A DNA stretch of 64,000 nucleotides from an uncultured Clostridia bacterium (GCA_944383685.1 CALWQM010000015.1:262226-326225), one strand, 5' to 3'. Positions 35,761 through 44,874 are shown, counted from the first letter of the stretch. The notes: a model not told the origin generated them from the sequence alone. A program made the numbers and translations.

Positions 35761-36221
35761 AATGAAGCCTCAGCCATGATTTTGTTTTGCAATTTAATCA
35801 TGATTTTCTCGTCGTTTTCCTTAATATGGTCAAAGCCCAAAAGATGTAAAAATCCATGCAAAGCCAAGAAACAAACTTCTCTTGTTAAAGAATGTTCATA
35901 TTCTCTTGCTTGCTTTTTTGCAACGTTTTTTGAAATAACAATGTCACCCACAAAAAGAAGCCCTGTGTCAAAATCTGCTTCCTTTTTATATTTACTCAAC
36001 TTTTCGTTTGGTGTTTTGTTTAAATTTGGAAAAGACAAAACATCTGTCACTTTGTCAATTTGTCTAAATTTATTGTTAAGTTCCTTAATTTTATCGTCAG
36101 TTACAAAATTAACTGAAACTAAAACATTTGAAAAATCTTCTTTTAACACTTTTTCAGCAATTTTGAAAATCTTTTTAATCTTTCTTTTGTAAATACCAAT
36201 TTTGCCTTCAACTTTCATCAT
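35757..36221 (-). CDS. ybeY: Endoribonuclease YbeY (rRNA maturation factor)
   Basis: The 154-residue protein carries the UPF0054 zinc motif HGFLHLLGFDH near residue 122, and GDIVISKNVAKKQAREY before it. YbeY takes part in 16S rRNA 3' end processing and ribosome quality control, which matches its coupling to era. Its 5' end overlaps yqfD by 14 bases. In Bacillus subtilis phoH lies between yqfD and ybeY; here it is absent. Confidence 0.93.
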   Translation of the reverse strand: MMKVEGKIGIYKRKIKKIFKIAEKVLKEDFSNVLVSVNFVTDDKIKELNNKFRQIDKVTDVLSFPNLNKTPNEKLSKYKKEADFDTGLLFVGDIVISKNVAKKQAREYEHSLTREVCFLALHGFLHLLGFDHIKENDEKIMIKLQNKIMAEASL

Positions 36222-37344
36222 TCACTCCAATTATATTTTCCTCCACAATAACATACCTAACAATGCTGGCACCAGCTGTGTGTTTAACTGTGTAGAATTC
36301 ATCTATAATATTACCATAATTTGACAAATTTTCCAAGGCTTTTTCTCTTGCACTTTCAATAATTTTTTCTTCTGCTTCCTCATAAGTTTCAAAAATCTTT
36401 TCTTCTTTAAGTTCATATACAACTGTTCGTTTAAGTTTAAGAGGCAAAAGCAAATTATTGGAAATATCTTCATAAGTAACTTCGCTTTCACTTAAACTAA
36501 AATCATAATCTGGCTTGTTCTGGTAAATTGTCAGTCCAAAAAGTTGAATTTCGTCTATAATAACAAAATTGCCAGTTCTATTCACTTCAATTCTTTCTTC
36601 AAAAAAAGTCACTTCTCCTGTGCTGTAAGTTTCAAGTGTAATTTCAGCATCCGCCTTAACCTTTTGAACATTGCCAAGACTGTCCGTATAACTTGGAACA
36701 ACCAAAACATCACCCTTTTGAACATAATCTCCAATGTTTACAAGTGCCGTTCCTGAAACAAGATTGATTGAAACCACTTTGCCATCATAGTCACTATAAA
36801 TAGGATTAAACTCCCCATATATTTCCTCTGGCAACAATTTTTCCTTTATGTTTATGACCATAGTTTGTCCTTTGATTATAACAGAAGCAAAACTTATTTC
36901 GTCAAAATTTTCATACAAAGCACCTTCAACTTTTTTCGTGTTAATTTTGTGTTTATTATTAGGAAAATTATCCTTCACATAATCAACAATTTCTTGTTTT
37001 GTTAAATTTTCTTCTCCCAAAACTTCAAACTTAAAAATATAAGGTGATTGAATAAAATAAAGCACAGAAGCAAGAACTACCGCTGAAATTATCCAAATAT
37101 TCCCAAAAATTTTAAAAAAAAGAGGGAAAAAACCAAAATTTTTCTCTTCTAAGATTTCATAACCAAATCCCAAAAGTTGCTTTTTAACTTTTTTCCTATC
37201 ATTATAAGCCACTTTAAAAACTGTGCAGTTTTTTTCAATTCTGTTGACATCAAATAAATAAAGACTGTTGTTTGCCATTTTGTTAAAATTTTTTTCTTGA
37301 TTAAGGCCTTTAATCTTGAATTGTGTGTAACCCCAAAATCGCAT
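36208..37344 (-). CDS. yqfD: Sporulation protein YqfD
   Basis: The 378-residue protein matches YqfD/SpoIV-type sporulation membrane proteins. It has a soluble N-terminal domain starting MRFWGYTQFKIKG, a membrane helix at about residues 78-96, a POTRA-like segment (FKFEVLGEENLTKQEIVDYV), and an extracytoplasmic beta-rich region with YSDYDGKVVSINLVSG and VQKGDVLV. It is expected in the mother cell during engulfment. Its ATG overlaps the yqfC stop (TAATG). With yqfC it indicates a sporulating lineage or one derived from it. Confidence 0.9.
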   Translation of the reverse strand: MRFWGYTQFKIKGLNQEKNFNKMANNSLYLFDVNRIEKNCTVFKVAYNDRKKVKKQLLGFGYEILEEKNFGFFPLFFKIFGNIWIISAVVLASVLYFIQSPYIFKFEVLGEENLTKQEIVDYVKDNFPNNKHKINTKKVEGALYENFDEISFASVIIKGQTMVINIKEKLLPEEIYGEFNPIYSDYDGKVVSINLVSGTALVNIGDYVQKGDVLVVPSYTDSLGNVQKVKADAEITLETYSTGEVTFFEERIEVNRTGNFVIIDEIQLFGLTIYQNKPDYDFSLSESEVTYEDISNNLLLPLKLKRTVVYELKEEKIFETYEEAEEKIIESAREKALENLSNYGNIIDEFYTVKHTAGASIVRYVIVEENIIGVNDES

Positions 37345-37601
37345 TAAAACAACTCCATTTTTTTCACTTTTCCTGAAATTTTAATGGTATTTTCAGTTAA
37401 TTCCAATAAAAACATATCGCTTCCTTCAACAACCATTCTGCCGTTTTTAACTTTGAAAGCGATAATTTCTTTGGACAATGTGACAAGTCCTTTATGTCCT
37501 TCAACATAAATAATTTTGTTGGAAATGTTGATTATGTTATAATTTTCCAAACTTTCGGCATTTTTCACATTCTTTTTTAATTCATTAAAAAAATTAAACA
37601 T
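37344..37601 (-). CDS. yqfC: Sporulation protein YqfC (YabP family)
   Basis: The 85-residue protein fits the YabP/YqfC family: a short N-terminal helix, then a beta-rich core IINISNKIIYVEGHKGLVTL and IIAFKVKNGRMVVEGSDM, and a final ENTIKISGKVKKMEL. In Bacillus the family is expressed under sigma-E. AGG lies before the ATG, and CATATAAT, which resembles a sigma-E -10 (CATACAAT), lies about 20 bases upstream, though a matching -35 is not clear. It heads the yqfC-yqfD-ybeY-era operon. Confidence 0.88.
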   Translation of the reverse strand: MFNFFNELKKNVKNAESLENYNIINISNKIIYVEGHKGLVTLSKEIIAFKVKNGRMVVEGSDMFLLELTENTIKISGKVKKMELF

Positions 37602-37673
37602 ATAGCAAACCTAAAACATTATATGTTTAAACGGCAATAAAAAAGAACTTTCAAAATCAGCATGAAATAAAAA

Positions 37674-37694
37674 AAGATGGTTTAAAACCATCTT
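37674..37694 (-). terminator. Terminator of the floA operon
   Basis: A 10-bp perfect stem with a one-base centre (37674-37683 with 37685-37694) is followed on the minus strand by TTTTTTTATTTC. It includes the stop of the acidic membrane protein gene and separates it from yqfC. Confidence 0.75.
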
Positions 37695-38355
37695 AAACAA
37701 AGTCATCTCCATCATAGTCTTTTCTTTCCAAAATTTTTGAAAGTAAAACATTCTTCATCTCTGGTGTCATTTTGCCAATTATTTCATCAACATCAACATT
37801 TTTCTCAAAATAATCTTCTTTAAAATTGTCAAAAGTATAATCACTTTTAGGTTGTTTTTTTTGAATATAAGTTGATCGTCTTGATTCATTTCTTCTTCTA
37901 TTCAAAAATTCTTGATAAGTTTTTTCTATTTCTGCAAAATCGTCATCTGCATCATCCTCATCATCATTAAAGTCATCATCGTCATCAAAAGAAAAGCTTC
38001 TTGCTTTATCATTATTAATGTTAAACTTAGGTTTAGTTAAGTCAAAAACATTTTTATCTGTTGTTAAATCATCTAAGTGAAAATCTTCAAAAATCGCTTC
38101 TTTTTCATCATTTTCTGGTGCAGATTCATTTGGTTTAACCTCTGTTTTTTCCACAACACTAGGCTTTGTTTCCAACTTTTTATTGATAATAGTAAATTCT
38201 TGAACATTTTTTTTCTTAACTTCTTCAATAACTGGTTTTTCTTGATTCCTTTCAACTTTTAAAACCTTTGCTGACTTATGCTTATTAAGAAAGAAAGCCA
38301 AAATTAGGCTTGCAATAATAACAACAAAAATAACACTATAAATAAGATATGTCAT
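37693..38355 (-). CDS. Membrane-anchored acidic low-complexity protein
   Basis: The 220-residue protein has one N-terminal membrane helix (LIYSVIFVVIIASLILAFFL) followed by a Lys/Glu-rich stretch and a highly acidic region (FSFDDDDDFNDDEDDADDDF near residues 120-142). It ends with a short helical tail (DEIIGKMTPEMKNVLLSKIL). The orientation is probably N-out with a cytosolic tail. I recognise no family. It begins nine bases after floA with an AGGAG site, so the two are cotranscribed and it may act with the FloA scaffold. Confidence 0.8.
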   Translation of the reverse strand: MTYLIYSVIFVVIIASLILAFFLNKHKSAKVLKVERNQEKPVIEEVKKKNVQEFTIINKKLETKPSVVEKTEVKPNESAPENDEKEAIFEDFHLDDLTTDKNVFDLTKPKFNINNDKARSFSFDDDDDFNDDEDDADDDFAEIEKTYQEFLNRRRNESRRSTYIQKKQPKSDYTFDNFKEDYFEKNVDVDEIIGKMTPEMKNVLLSKILERKDYDGDDFV

Positions 38356-38364
38356 ACTTTTCTC

Positions 38365-39381
38365 CTATTCATCATCGTCAAAATCGTCATCAAAATTCTT
38401 GTTTTCAGGGCTTCCAAATTTACCACCTAAGCGCCTACGCATTTCGGTGTCCGCTTGAATATTTTGTAACTTGTAATAATCAATAAGTTTGTCAATTTTC
38501 CCTTCCTTAACAGCCTCAGTAAGTGCAGCGGGAACTTCCATTTCTTTTTCCACAAGTTTAGCTTTCATTTCTTCTGTTCGTGCTTTCATTTCTTGCTCAA
38601 CTGCAACAGCGGTAAGTCGCCTTGCTTCCAGTCTATTTTGTTCAAGGACACGATTTTTTTCAATTAATTCTTTTTCTTTACGTAAAGCAATATTATTTCC
38701 TAAATTTATTTCCATAACATCCGCAGAAACTACTTCGTAAAAATTTCCACTGTCAACTTCTGCATCATAAATTGCTTTTGCCAGTAACTGTGGTGCTTGA
38801 AGAATGGTTTTATGGTCTTTTGTTGAAGATATGAACGAAAATACACTTTCATTTATTCTTGCCAAAATTGTTTCTTCATTTAAAGTTGAAAGAAGATTTT
38901 TCATATTCACTTTAAGCGTAATTTTAATTTTAGCATTTATTTCTTGTAGGTCAGCACACATAGCCGTTATGAAATTTGTTTCAACAACTTTTGAATTTAA
39001 GCATTCTTGAACAAAGTCCAAAATGTCTTTTCCAGATAGATAGACCTTTTTGTATGTATTATAATCTATGTTAACTCCCGCGTTTTTGCATGCAATAAGC
39101 CCCTGAATAAATTTGTTATAGTCACAATCAGTTGCATGCATATTTTCAATTTCAGCAAGAGATATTCCAGCATTTCCAGTTCTTGCAGTAATGTAAGCAT
39201 TGACCATATCAAAAACAGGCAATTTTCTAAAACGCATTGTGATAAGTTTTCTTGCTGATATATGGCATTTTGAAAATAAAGCTGTAAAATATGATTTCAC
39301 AGGAAGTAAACTGAAAATAACTATAAAAAATATAACAATTAAGCTTGCAATAACAATTAAAGCAATGTAACCACCACTCAT
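38365..39381 (-). CDS. floA: Flotillin-like protein FloA
   Basis: FloA forms membrane foci that organise functional microdomains in Bacillota. The 338-residue protein has an N-terminal membrane hairpin (IALIVIASLIVIFFIVIFSL), the PHB/SPFH-like domain and a long Ala/Glu-rich coiled coil (TAVAVEQEMKARTEEMKAKL). ISLAEIENMHATDCD and GGKFGSPENK fit the UPF0365/YqfA family. AGGAG precedes the ATG, with a strong promoter upstream. The nfeD-type gene that precedes floA in Bacillus (yqeZ) is missing; instead an acidic membrane protein follows. Confidence 0.92.
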   Translation of the reverse strand: MSGGYIALIVIASLIVIFFIVIFSLLPVKSYFTALFSKCHISARKLITMRFRKLPVFDMVNAYITARTGNAGISLAEIENMHATDCDYNKFIQGLIACKNAGVNIDYNTYKKVYLSGKDILDFVQECLNSKVVETNFITAMCADLQEINAKIKITLKVNMKNLLSTLNEETILARINESVFSFISSTKDHKTILQAPQLLAKAIYDAEVDSGNFYEVVSADVMEINLGNNIALRKEKELIEKNRVLEQNRLEARRLTAVAVEQEMKARTEEMKAKLVEKEMEVPAALTEAVKEGKIDKLIDYYKLQNIQADTEMRRRLGGKFGSPENKNFDDDFDDDE

Positions 39382-39406
39382 AATAACTCCTAGTAATTCT
39401 AGTTAA

Positions 39407-39435
39407 ATTATATCATACCTTGGACACTTTGTAAA
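39407..39435 (-). promoter_or_regulatory. Promoter of floA
   Basis: The -35 TTTACA (39430-39435), a 17-bp spacer and -10 TATAAT (39407-39412) lie about 26 bases before the start. Confidence 0.75.
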
Positions 39436-39477
39436 TACCTAATTAAAAAAAGGCTACCCATAATTTACATAATAAAA

Positions 39478-39507
39478 AAGGACTTTATCATAACTAATAA
39501 AGCCCTT
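39478..39507 (-). terminator. Terminator of the large lipoprotein gene
   Basis: An 11-bp stem with one G-T pair (39478-39488 with 39497-39507) and an 8-nt loop is followed on the minus strand by TTTTTATT. Confidence 0.7.
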
Positions 39508-39545
39508 GTAATAATACCTTGTAACAAGTTAGCAAACCTTAATTT

Positions 39546-41714
39546 TTACTTATCTTCTGGCCAAACTCCAATAAGCCCAACCTTAAAATTATAATTTACA
39601 TTTGGTCTTCCTTTCTCTTTCACAACATCAAAATAAATCTCAATGTAATCAGTTTTCCCTTCAAACATGGTTTCATTAAATGTTGCATATTGACCATATG
39701 AAGATGAGTTATTAAGCTTATAATACTCTCTTGCTGGGGAATTACCTGTTATGTTGATAACACTTTCATAATCACCAATTTGCACCCCATTTTCCTTAGC
39801 ATTAAGCACACCGTTGTCGATATTGACATCAAACGACATTTTCACAGGTATTTTTTCCATATACTGCAATTTTTCACTGCCATAATCGCCTGCTATAAGT
39901 TCGTTAGATGTAAATTGTAACCAGTTTTTGTCAGGGTCAACACCAGCACTGTAATCAATCCCTTCCATTGCAAGTCCTCTTTTGATTGTTCTTGCAACAG
40001 GTTGAGATTGAGTCAATATTCCAGTTGCACTATCATAATAATTAATGCCAACATTGATAGTGATTTCGTCAAGATATTCAAGTTCAGGGTTTGTTGTGCC
40101 TGTGTCCTCATATTGGAAGATAAGTTGAATATCAGTTAAGTTATAAGGGAATGGTTCGCCATCTTTTGGCATAACTAAAACAAGAGATTGATATTCTGAC
40201 TCTTCAACATGGGCAAGCACATCACTGTCGTCATAATTTCCTTCTTCGTCCATAACAGAAATATAGAAATAGTCACCGTCATAGTCCACAATTTGTGATA
40301 TAGGGAAAGCTTCATCAATGTTAACAGACTCACCGTCAGCACCGTCACCAATTAAAACTCGTGCACAAGATTGTTCAATGATATTTTCAACAACTTGCTC
40401 GTATTCCCTATCAATAGTGTAAGTGTTTGTCACTTCTGTGGTTGGAGCAGTTTCAGTTTCTCCTTTGGTGGTTGATTTAATTGTTATATCAAAAGTTGAA
40501 TCATAATTTCCATTGTCATCCTTTTCAACTCCAATCACATAATCAAGAATAAACCTCTTAATTTGTTCTTTATTTTTATCAGTAAGTCCAACGTAATTGC
40601 CAACTTTTAAGTAACTATCTTTAACAATTTCAAGTGCATCTTGAATAGGAATATAATTATCCCCATCCCAGCCACCAACTGAAACTTTTGGAATAGAAAC
40701 ATCATTAATTGTTTCACCATTCACTTCAATATCTTGAATTTGATATGCGACTTGAAAATCAAAATAAGGTAAATCTGTTTCATTCACATTGCCGTCATTA
40801 TCTAAATAATCATAGCCAAGCACAAAAAGGTAAATTGCATATTCAAGTGCATCTTGATAATCATTTAAAGCAGAAATTTTCTCTAAGCCAGCCACATTGG
40901 CTTGATAAAAAGGAGATGAGAAATAATATGTTTTATCTCCTTCCACAACACTTTCACCATCTTTATTAATTTGGCCTCCATAATAAAAATAGTCATAAGT
41001 GTTAGGTGTTCCAAAAGTTGCTTGAATATCATCAATTCTGTAATCGCTAAGAGTCCAATCCTTTTCACTATTGGATGAAAAATTTATTTCCATTCTTTCA
41101 TCATTTATTGTATAGTGTCTAAAATCATAGTCAACGCTTGCAAAACTGCTGTCTGTATTTAAAACTCCAAGGCTATACTCATAATTAGTATTTATTGGAT
41201 AGGCCCCGCTTGATGCTGGTGCATAATTTGGAAAATTAAAATTCCAACCAGTTAAATCTAAAACTAATTTTCCAGCAATTAAATTTCCATCTTTGTCGTA
41301 ATTGTTTTCAATGGAAGTAATTGAACTTCTTATTGAATCATACAAATAATTTTTCTTATATGTATAAACATTTGTATCAGTTATTTCTTTTCCATCTTCA
41401 TCATAAATTCCCAAATTTTTTTCTAAAAGTTTTGTATTATTATAAATATCTATATAATCTTCACTTAAATTTGAATAAGCTCCATATAGTCTTTGCATAA
41501 TATTGCCCGCAAAGAGATTATAGTAATATTCTGAATTATCCCCAACAGCCTCGGAAATAGAATAGTCACTTGGCTTTCTTAAAACCTTAACTCCATCAAG
41601 GTTAACAGGGTCATTGATGCCCTCTCCAAAGCCAGCACCACCAGAACCACATCCAGCCACAAAAAACATGACTAAACACAAAAAGACAGTTAAAATACGA
41701 TAACTCTTTTTCAT
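39546..41714 (-). CDS. Large lipoprotein of unknown function (722 residues)
   Basis: The protein begins with a clear lipoprotein signal, MKKSYRILTVFLCLVMFFVAGC, so it is anchored outside the membrane. The remainder is acidic, rich in Asp, Asn, Tyr, Ser and Thr and beta-strand prone, without a motif I recognise. It has no Shine-Dalgarno. A TATACT element ends six bases before the ATG at 41714, suggesting a leaderless mRNA; an in-frame start at 41732 would precede that -10. It follows a second large lipoprotein gene in the same direction, but a terminator separates them. Confidence 0.8.
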   Translation of the reverse strand: MKKSYRILTVFLCLVMFFVAGCGSGGAGFGEGINDPVNLDGVKVLRKPSDYSISEAVGDNSEYYYNLFAGNIMQRLYGAYSNLSEDYIDIYNNTKLLEKNLGIYDEDGKEITDTNVYTYKKNYLYDSIRSSITSIENNYDKDGNLIAGKLVLDLTGWNFNFPNYAPASSGAYPINTNYEYSLGVLNTDSSFASVDYDFRHYTINDERMEINFSSNSEKDWTLSDYRIDDIQATFGTPNTYDYFYYGGQINKDGESVVEGDKTYYFSSPFYQANVAGLEKISALNDYQDALEYAIYLFVLGYDYLDNDGNVNETDLPYFDFQVAYQIQDIEVNGETINDVSIPKVSVGGWDGDNYIPIQDALEIVKDSYLKVGNYVGLTDKNKEQIKRFILDYVIGVEKDDNGNYDSTFDITIKSTTKGETETAPTTEVTNTYTIDREYEQVVENIIEQSCARVLIGDGADGESVNIDEAFPISQIVDYDGDYFYISVMDEEGNYDDSDVLAHVEESEYQSLVLVMPKDGEPFPYNLTDIQLIFQYEDTGTTNPELEYLDEITINVGINYYDSATGILTQSQPVARTIKRGLAMEGIDYSAGVDPDKNWLQFTSNELIAGDYGSEKLQYMEKIPVKMSFDVNIDNGVLNAKENGVQIGDYESVINITGNSPAREYYKLNNSSSYGQYATFNETMFEGKTDYIEIYFDVVKEKGRPNVNYNFKVGLIGVWPEDK

Positions 41715-41742
41715 ATTAATAGTATAGCACAATTATAAATAA

Positions 41743-41770
41743 AAAAACAAGGAAATATTTCCTTGTTTTT
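41743..41770 (-). terminator. Terminator of the Asp-Pro-rich lipoprotein gene
   Basis: A 13-bp perfect stem with a two-base loop (41743-41755 with 41758-41770) is followed by T-rich sequence on the minus strand. That T-rich stretch also holds the -35 region of the next gene. Confidence 0.8.
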
Positions 41771-41773
41771 ATT

Positions 41774-43618
41774 TTACTTTATTAAATCTTCGGTTTCCCT
41801 TTTTTTAGAATATGCAATCACATTATTTTTTGAAGCCACAGCCTCTTCTTTTTGTCCAAAATCTTTATTAAAGATTATATTTTCAACATTGATATTAGTT
41901 ATATATGTTGTTTTAAAGTTTTTAACAACCACTCTTGTTGGTCCATCATAGTTAGGATCAATAAAGTCCTTTAAGTTAGTTCTCCAATCAGTCCCTAAAA
42001 CTGTTGAACTTTTTACTAAATATTCATTCCAATTAAGATTACCAGCTTCATCCAATGTCAAGGTTGACATTGTAAAACCAATTGAATTTCCTATGTTATC
42101 GTCTGCGGCATATTCTGTGAGAGGTCCAGTGAAAGCTATAAGATAGTCATCTTTGGTTAATTTATTTGCCAGCAACAAAGTGTCTGTCATATCTTTGTTT
42201 TCTGCATTCAAGTTATATTCATCATCAAGAGTGCTATAACCATTTACATAACCGTAATTTTCCCAATTTTTAGGTCTAATATCCGCCAAATATTCATCCA
42301 TTTTAGCAAAAGAATTGTTAAATGAATCTAAGTCTAAATCCACATCGGTAATATAAATTCCACTATTGTTATCAAAATCTTTGAAATATGAAACAATTTT
42401 TAAGATATCATTTTCTTCATCATAAATTGAGAACATTTCTTCTTTATAAGGCACTTTTGGATTCATACCTTCAATGCTTGCAACGACTTTATTTTTAATT
42501 TCTTCTAATTTTAATTTTTCAATATAATTTCCAGCTTCATCTTTTTCCCAGTCAGTTCCATCAGCATTAAGAATTTTTCCATAAATTTTGTCAGCTTCTG
42601 CTGCGATTTCCTCCTCTGTGAGACCTTTGTCAGGAATAACATATTCATCTTCGGCAAATTTAACATTAAATTCTTCATTTGCCTTAACTTCCCCAATAAG
42701 GTCATCTTTTTGAGATTTTGCTTCAACTAATCTAACACTTGTTGGATCATTCACAATGTCTTCCTTGCTTCCAACAACTTTTCCTTCGTTGAAAACAATT
42801 TCACCATTTTCGTTGATATTTACACCATAAACATAGACACCAATTTCGCCATTTGCTTCATTTGTGTTGAAAGTTTTAAAAACATATTCGCAATCACCAA
42901 CAGCAATAGCTTGCAAAGAATCAACGAAATCTTTGTTGCTTTCGTAGTATTCACCTTGGTTCATATTTCTAAAATCAAACATTTTAGAAGTTGTAACAAG
43001 ACTACTTGCACTTTCAACAGCTTCTTCCAATTCGTCAAAAGTGTAATCTTGATTTAATTCAACATTAACTTTGTTAATAACAAAACTCTTATCATTTCCT
43101 TCAACATTAGAGTCAACAACTGTTGCAATATTAAGATATTTATCCCCATCAATATAAGAAAAAAGTTCTTCACCTGACTTATAACCATCAATATGACTTA
43201 CAATGCTTTGATGAATTTCATTAAATTTGTATGCATTATCTAAATAAATTAAATCTTCAATTGGTTTTTCTGGTTCGTCAGGATCAGTTGGCTTATCTGG
43301 ATCTTCTGGTTTGTCTGGATTCTCAGGATCAGTAGGATCTTTTCCAGGGTCGTCAGGATCAACTGGTTTATCTGGGTCTTCTGGCTCTTTACCTGGATCA
43401 TCTGGATCTGGAACAATAATTCCTGGATCATTACCTGGGTCTTTTTCAGGACCACAAGCTGAAAGTGCAACACCAGCACCAAATGTCATGGCAATTCCAA
43501 GAGCAATTGCGGCAATTTTCTTTGCAACTCCATGTCCACCACGACGAAATTTCTTTACTTTGTCAAGTTCTTCTTGTTTTTTAATTTCTTCTTCTATATA
43601 TTGATTTTTGTCCATCAT
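41774..43618 (-). CDS. Lipoprotein with Asp-Pro-rich linker (614 residues)
   Basis: A 30-residue charged cytosolic n-region containing FRRGGHGVAKK precedes a hydrophobic segment ending in the lipobox ALSAC near residue 54. A spacer of Asp-Pro-Asp-Lys-Pro-type repeats (about residues 57-118), like those that lift surface proteins off the wall, leads to a large acidic domain with no recognised motif. The paired arginines could suggest Tat export, but the rest of the Tat motif does not fit. AAGGGGG precedes two adjacent ATGs. The promoter is TTGAAA, 17 bp, TATAAT. Confidence 0.82.
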   Translation of the reverse strand: MMDKNQYIEEEIKKQEELDKVKKFRRGGHGVAKKIAAIALGIAMTFGAGVALSACGPEKDPGNDPGIIVPDPDDPGKEPEDPDKPVDPDDPGKDPTDPENPDKPEDPDKPTDPDEPEKPIEDLIYLDNAYKFNEIHQSIVSHIDGYKSGEELFSYIDGDKYLNIATVVDSNVEGNDKSFVINKVNVELNQDYTFDELEEAVESASSLVTTSKMFDFRNMNQGEYYESNKDFVDSLQAIAVGDCEYVFKTFNTNEANGEIGVYVYGVNINENGEIVFNEGKVVGSKEDIVNDPTSVRLVEAKSQKDDLIGEVKANEEFNVKFAEDEYVIPDKGLTEEEIAAEADKIYGKILNADGTDWEKDEAGNYIEKLKLEEIKNKVVASIEGMNPKVPYKEEMFSIYDEENDILKIVSYFKDFDNNSGIYITDVDLDLDSFNNSFAKMDEYLADIRPKNWENYGYVNGYSTLDDEYNLNAENKDMTDTLLLANKLTKDDYLIAFTGPLTEYAADDNIGNSIGFTMSTLTLDEAGNLNWNEYLVKSSTVLGTDWRTNLKDFIDPNYDGPTRVVVKNFKTTYITNINVENIIFNKDFGQKEEAVASKNNVIAYSKKRETEDLIK

Positions 43619-43644
43619 ACTATCCCCCTTATGATTACATTAAT

Positions 43645-43673
43645 ATTATAACATGTATGTAAAAAATTTTCAA
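43645..43673 (-). promoter_or_regulatory. Promoter of the Asp-Pro-rich lipoprotein gene
   Basis: The -35 TTTCAA complement (TTGAAA, 43668-43673), a 17-bp spacer and -10 TATAAT (43645-43650) lie 27 bases before the start. Confidence 0.75.
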
Positions 43674-43698
43674 TAGTGTTTTTTAAAATACTTAAAAA

Positions 43699-44526
43699 CT
43701 AATTTGCTTTTTCTCGCATTGAAAAGAACAAATATTGCTGTGCATACCCAGAAAGTTCCCCAAACTCATTAACAAGATTTTCTCTTATTTTCTCGCGATT
43801 ATCAAGTGGCTTATAAAATTTGTTATACATTTGATTTATCCAAGTGTCAACTGGAAAAACATCTTTCTTTCCATAGCCGAAAAGTAACACACAATCAGCA
43901 ACTTTTGGGCCTACCCCAGAAAGTGCAATAAGTTTATTTCTTAATTCTTTTGTTGGCAATTCTCTCCAACTTTCCAAAGTTTTTTCATTAACTTGCCTTA
44001 CAACCTTATAAAGATAACTTGCTCTGTATCCAGCACCAATATCTTTAAAAAACTGTTCATCCACACTAAGTAACTTTTCTTGTGTTGGAAAAGCATAGTA
44101 ATCTCCCATATTTTTCCCAAGTTTTTCACGCAATCTGTTTAAAATAAGCTGAATCCTTTTAATGTTGTTGTTTGCAGAAACAATAAAACTAATCAGTGTT
44201 TCAAACAAATCTTGTTTCAAAATTCTTATTCCATGACCAAATTTAATAGGATTTTCTAAAATTTTGAACTTACTTAACCTGCTTTTAATTAAGCCATAAT
44301 CTGTTTTTAAATCAAAAAAGTTTTCAAAATATTTTGTGTCACAGGTTATAATCTTAAAGCCAGTTTCTGTTTCAACAATTTCAGCTTTTTTATCTAAGGA
44401 AAAAACAACATAGCCTTTTTCAGTTTTATTAAAAGCAAAAATTTGCCCGCACTCTAAAATATCTTTGGCTGAAAAGTCGTCTTTTCCTTGAATTTCAATA
44501 CAATTTTTCGTTATTTTATATTTCAT
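43699..44526 (-). CDS. 8-oxoguanine DNA glycosylase / AP lyase (OGG1 type)
   Basis: The 275-residue protein removes 8-oxoguanine from DNA. It has the OGG N-terminal domain (ILECGQIFAFNKTEKGY) and the helix-hairpin-helix GPD core with catalytic Lys in LIALSGVGPKVADCVLLF near residue 206. The essential Asp is in VFPVDTWINQMY near 226. QYLFFSMRE closes the protein, as in clostridial OGG2-like enzymes. The ATG at 44526 has AGGGA upstream. It lies downstream of rpmA beyond a terminator. Confidence 0.92.
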   Translation of the reverse strand: MKYKITKNCIEIQGKDDFSAKDILECGQIFAFNKTEKGYVVFSLDKKAEIVETETGFKIITCDTKYFENFFDLKTDYGLIKSRLSKFKILENPIKFGHGIRILKQDLFETLISFIVSANNNIKRIQLILNRLREKLGKNMGDYYAFPTQEKLLSVDEQFFKDIGAGYRASYLYKVVRQVNEKTLESWRELPTKELRNKLIALSGVGPKVADCVLLFGYGKKDVFPVDTWINQMYNKFYKPLDNREKIRENLVNEFGELSGYAQQYLFFSMREKAN

Positions 44527-44575
44527 CTCGTCCCTTTTCTTTTTCGTCAACATACAAAATATAGATTAATAAAAA

Positions 44576-44595
44576 AAAGGGCATAAATGCCCTTT
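44576..44595 (-). terminator. Terminator of the rplU-prp-rpmA operon
   Basis: A 9-bp stem (AAAGGGCAT paired with ATGCCCTTT) with a two-base loop is followed by eight Ts on the minus strand, just after the rpmA stop. Confidence 0.85.
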
Positions 44596-44598
44596 AAA

Positions 44599-44874
44599 TT
44601 ATTCAGCAACAACTGATACTACTTTTTTGCCATTTGATGTCCCAAAGTTAACTTTTCCTTCTTTGAGAGCAAAAAGTGTGTAATCTTTACCGATTCCAAC
44701 ATTAGCACCAGGATAAACTTTTGTTCCTTTTTGACGAACGAGAATTGAGCCAGCAGAAACAACTTGTCCTGCATAAGCCTTAACGCCAAGACGTTTTGCT
44801 TGTGAATCTCTACCGTTCTTAGTGCTACCGCCACCTTTCTTATGAGCAAAAAGTTGAATATTAAAATACATCAT
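44599..44874 (-). CDS. rpmA: Ribosomal protein L27 with cleavable N-terminus
   Basis: The 91-residue L27 has the [15 protein letters not shown] start of the mature protein preceded by [10 protein letters not shown]. Bacillota L27 carries such an extension, which the protease Prp removes after the FFA/LFA-type motif to expose the residues that reach the peptidyl-transferase centre. Here the sequence LFA-HKKGG fits that site. The start at 44874 has GGAGG nine bases upstream and overlaps the end of prp by 14 bases. Confidence 0.94.
   Translation of the reverse strand: MMYFNIQLFAHKKGGGSTKNGRDSQAKRLGVKAYAGQVVSAGSILVRQKGTKVYPGANVGIGKDYTLFALKEGKVNFGTSNGKKVVSVVAE

Noticed and set aside
43260..43450. 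A tandem DNA repeat or CRISPR-like array
   Set aside because: The periodicity is the coding sequence of the Asp-Pro-rich linker; units vary in length and there are no spacers.
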